7,342 bases of DNA, from NCBI GenBank assembly GCA_041486115.1, contig JBGPKT010000118.1, positions 1-7,342 on the forward strand, written 5' to 3'. Positions within the stretch are counted from its first letter, which is position 1. Each line of letters begins with the position of its first letter. The DNA comes from JACQBY01 sp041486115 (GTDB taxonomy: Bacteria > Nitrospirota > Nitrospiria > JACQBW01). Positions 5,947 to 7,342 of this stretch are shown piece by piece. The notes under the pieces are model-generated. The model had not been told where the DNA came from, searched no databases, and was given only the letters and a program-made list of their open reading frames with translations. Position numbers and translations under genes: made by a program.

Positions 5947-6747
5947 TCAACTGCTGGCAGACGAATAATGCCGGATGCTGACCCGCCAGATGACAGAACC
6001 GATCAACAAAAGAGAAACGGCAACACCGACCGAAAGAAAAAGAAGGGGTCCGCTTGACCGTCCGGCTAAGACTGAGGCCGGCGCCGTTCCGATCAGGCTG
6101 ATCGGTATAATAAACGTAAATAACGCCTTCCCGACTCCTTTATAGATGTCTCTCGGATACCTGGCGGTTTCCATGAAATAGTAGACGATGGTGTTGAGCT
6201 CCTGAGATTTGATGATCCAGAAGACACTGCTATTGATCATCAGGCAAAAAGAATAATAGATAATGAGCGAATTTATCAAAAAAAAGAGGTAAAGAGGAAT
6301 ATCGAGCAGATGTTTATCCGGCAGATGGGCATAACCGACCGCCACAAGAATGATTCCCATGATCCCTTCTCCCAGGCTCTCGGTCAGGGAAATATGCCGG
6401 AATCCGAGATGAAGCTTCGGAGAAAGCGGTTTGACCAGGAGAAGATCAAACTCGCCCGTCCGGATATAATCGCCGATATTGATAAACCCCTGCCTGAAGG
6501 TCAGGTATGCCAGCTCTCTGATGATCCCGACACTCCCCAGCAGGATCAACATCTGATAAAAACTCCATCCCCCGATCGTTTTGACATTGTTAAAAATAAT
6601 CGAAAAAAAGACGACATTCACCAACATAAAGAATATATCCATCGCAACGAGGAGGACAAAATTGCTCCGATAGATCATTTCGTTTTTTAAATTATGTTTC
6701 AGAAATGATCCGTACAAGAAGAGATGCCTTCTGATCGTTTCAAACAT
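5947..6747 (-). CDS. ABC-2 family permease (COG3694-like)
   Basis: This 266-residue integral membrane protein has about six hydrophobic segments (roughly 28-52, 61-82, 123-146, 148-178, 205-225 and 234-255). The cytoplasmic elbow YRSNF near residue 26 and the motif IRTGEFDLLLVKPLSP (95-110) are characteristic of this family. RYPRDIYKG (196-204) is another family-like element before the fifth helix. It should pair with the product of the upstream gene to make a heterodimeric export pore driven by the downstream ATPase. The ATG at 6747 has a strong ribosome site (GGAGGGGGAG on the minus strand, about 6753-6762). The gap to the upstream gene is 17 bases and to the ATPase gene 15, so the three are one transcription unit. 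The substrate cannot be deduced. Confidence 0.88.
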   Translation of the reverse strand: MFETIRRHLFLYGSFLKHNLKNEMIYRSNFVLLVAMDIFFMLVNVVFFSIIFNNVKTIGGWSFYQMLILLGSVGIIRELAYLTFRQGFINIGDYIRTGEFDLLLVKPLSPKLHLGFRHISLTESLGEGIMGIILVAVGYAHLPDKHLLDIPLYLFFLINSLIIYYSFCLMINSSVFWIIKSQELNTIVYYFMETARYPRDIYKGVGKALFTFIIPISLIGTAPASVLAGRSSGPLLFLSVGVAVSLLLIGSVIWRVSIRHYSSASS

Positions 6748-6764
6748 CCAGGCTCCCCCTCCGT

Positions 6765-7342
6765 TTAACCGCCGACCGCTTCATATTTTTTAACTCCTTT
6801 TGAAAGCGCCCAATTCGCCAGACCATAAAATAAGAGGGTCCAGAGGGCTTCGGTGGCGAAATGGTTTAAGAGCTGAGGATCCTTTTCAAGATAAATCTCG
6901 ATCGGGACAAAAACAATAAATTGAAAAGGAAGCCAGTGGACAATTACCTGAAGCCATTTCGGAAAAAGGTCGAGCGGGAGGATCGCTCCCGCGAAGAAAA
7001 AGATCAGATACTGAAGCATGAACTTGAACACCCGGACCTGAATCAGCCAGAAAGCGATGAGCGCAATGCAAAAATCCATTAAAAACGCGAGAGAGAAAGC
7101 AAAACAGAGAGAAAGGATAAAATAAAACCAGGTGGCGAGGTGCCGGGGGAACCAGAAGTACTCTCTTAAGAAAAAATACAATACCATGCCGGTGATGCTG
7201 ATATAAATCGCTTCCAGGATCTTGCTCGAAAGATTAATGGTAAACCAGTACAAAAGGGAATCGAGGGGCTTGACCAGAAATTTGGAAAAAAAACCTTCCC
7301 GGATCTGATCAATTAATTCCCAGCTGATATAAGAAAGGATCA
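6765..7342 (-). CDS. ABC-2 family permease (COG4587-like), 5' end outside window
   Basis: The reading frame stays open from the stop at 6765 to the right edge, so the gene is partial; the last 191 residues are visible. A TTG at 7251-7253 could be mistaken for a start, but the frame continues upstream through family-typical sequence. That upstream part includes IREGFFSKFLVKPLD, the counterpart of IRTGEFDLLLVKPLSP in the neighbouring permease, which shows that the two are related paralogues. About four or five hydrophobic segments follow, including FFFAGAILPLDLFPKW, a stretch common in this family before the last helices. It is the first visible gene of the minus-strand three-gene exporter; any promoter lies beyond 7342. 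The edge position is the only truncation seen. Confidence 0.87.
   Translation of the reverse strand, partial: ILSYISWELIDQIREGFFSKFLVKPLDSLLYWFTINLSSKILEAIYISITGMVLYFFLREYFWFPRHLATWFYFILSLCFAFSLAFLMDFCIALIAFWLIQVRVFKFMLQYLIFFFAGAILPLDLFPKWLQVIVHWLPFQFIVFVPIEIYLEKDPQLLNHFATEALWTLLFYGLANWALSKGVKKYEAVGG

Noticed and set aside
6310..6690. Plus-strand reading frame of 126 codons inside the COG3694-type permease gene
   Set aside because: It is antisense to a conserved membrane protein, and its charged, Asp/His/Lys-rich translation is what antisense of hydrophobic codons gives.
6765..7253. Start of the right-most permease at the TTG at 7251-7253
   Set aside because: The frame continues to the window edge and the upstream codons encode the family motif IREGFFSKFLVKPLD, so the true start lies outside the window.
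1..7342. CRISPR array, toxin-antitoxin pair, phage or insertion-sequence genes
   Set aside because: No regularly spaced repeats, transposase or integrase motifs, or small paired genes were found on either strand.

Overview
The window comes from a diderm (Gram-negative-type) bacterium of moderate GC content. The evidence is a predicted outer-membrane TolC-family protein encoded next to a periplasmic adaptor and an inner-membrane MFS exporter. The lineage cannot be fixed from sequence alone. The tRNA encodes its own CCA end. A Nitrospirota-like or deltaproteobacterial-like origin would fit, but that is only an impression.

Layout. (1) Positions 1-102 hold no gene I can support. (2) A tRNA-Leu with anticodon CAG lies on the minus strand at 103-189. 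(3) An AT-rich stretch of about 320 bases (190-510) carries a strong hairpin of unknown role, a clean inverted repeat next to a promoter-like sequence, and the leader of the next operon. (4) A plus-strand cluster follows (511-4960): a MarR-family regulator, a TolC-like outer-membrane factor, an EmrA/HlyD-like adaptor and an EmrB/QacA-like 14-TM drug:H+ antiporter. (5) A minus-strand cluster (7342 down to 4957) encodes a three-part ABC-2 exporter: a COG4587-type permease cut by the window edge, a COG3694-type permease and a COG4586-type ATPase.

How they work together. The plus-strand cluster encodes a whole EmrAB-TolC-type efflux pump plus its probable ligand-responsive repressor. The MFS protein would pick up amphipathic toxic compounds, the adaptor would bridge the periplasm, and the TolC-like protein would open the outer membrane. 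The inverted repeat TTGTCA-N3-TGACAA beside a consensus -35 box is a natural candidate for MarR autoregulation. The ABC system is separate: one ATPase and two different permeases that should form a heterodimeric pore, with unknown substrate. The two clusters converge and their last genes overlap by 4 bp, with no visible terminator.

Most of the window is recognisable export machinery of known families. I found no convincing evidence of a wholly new system. The parts least explained are the leader region 190-510 and the substrate of the ABC exporter.
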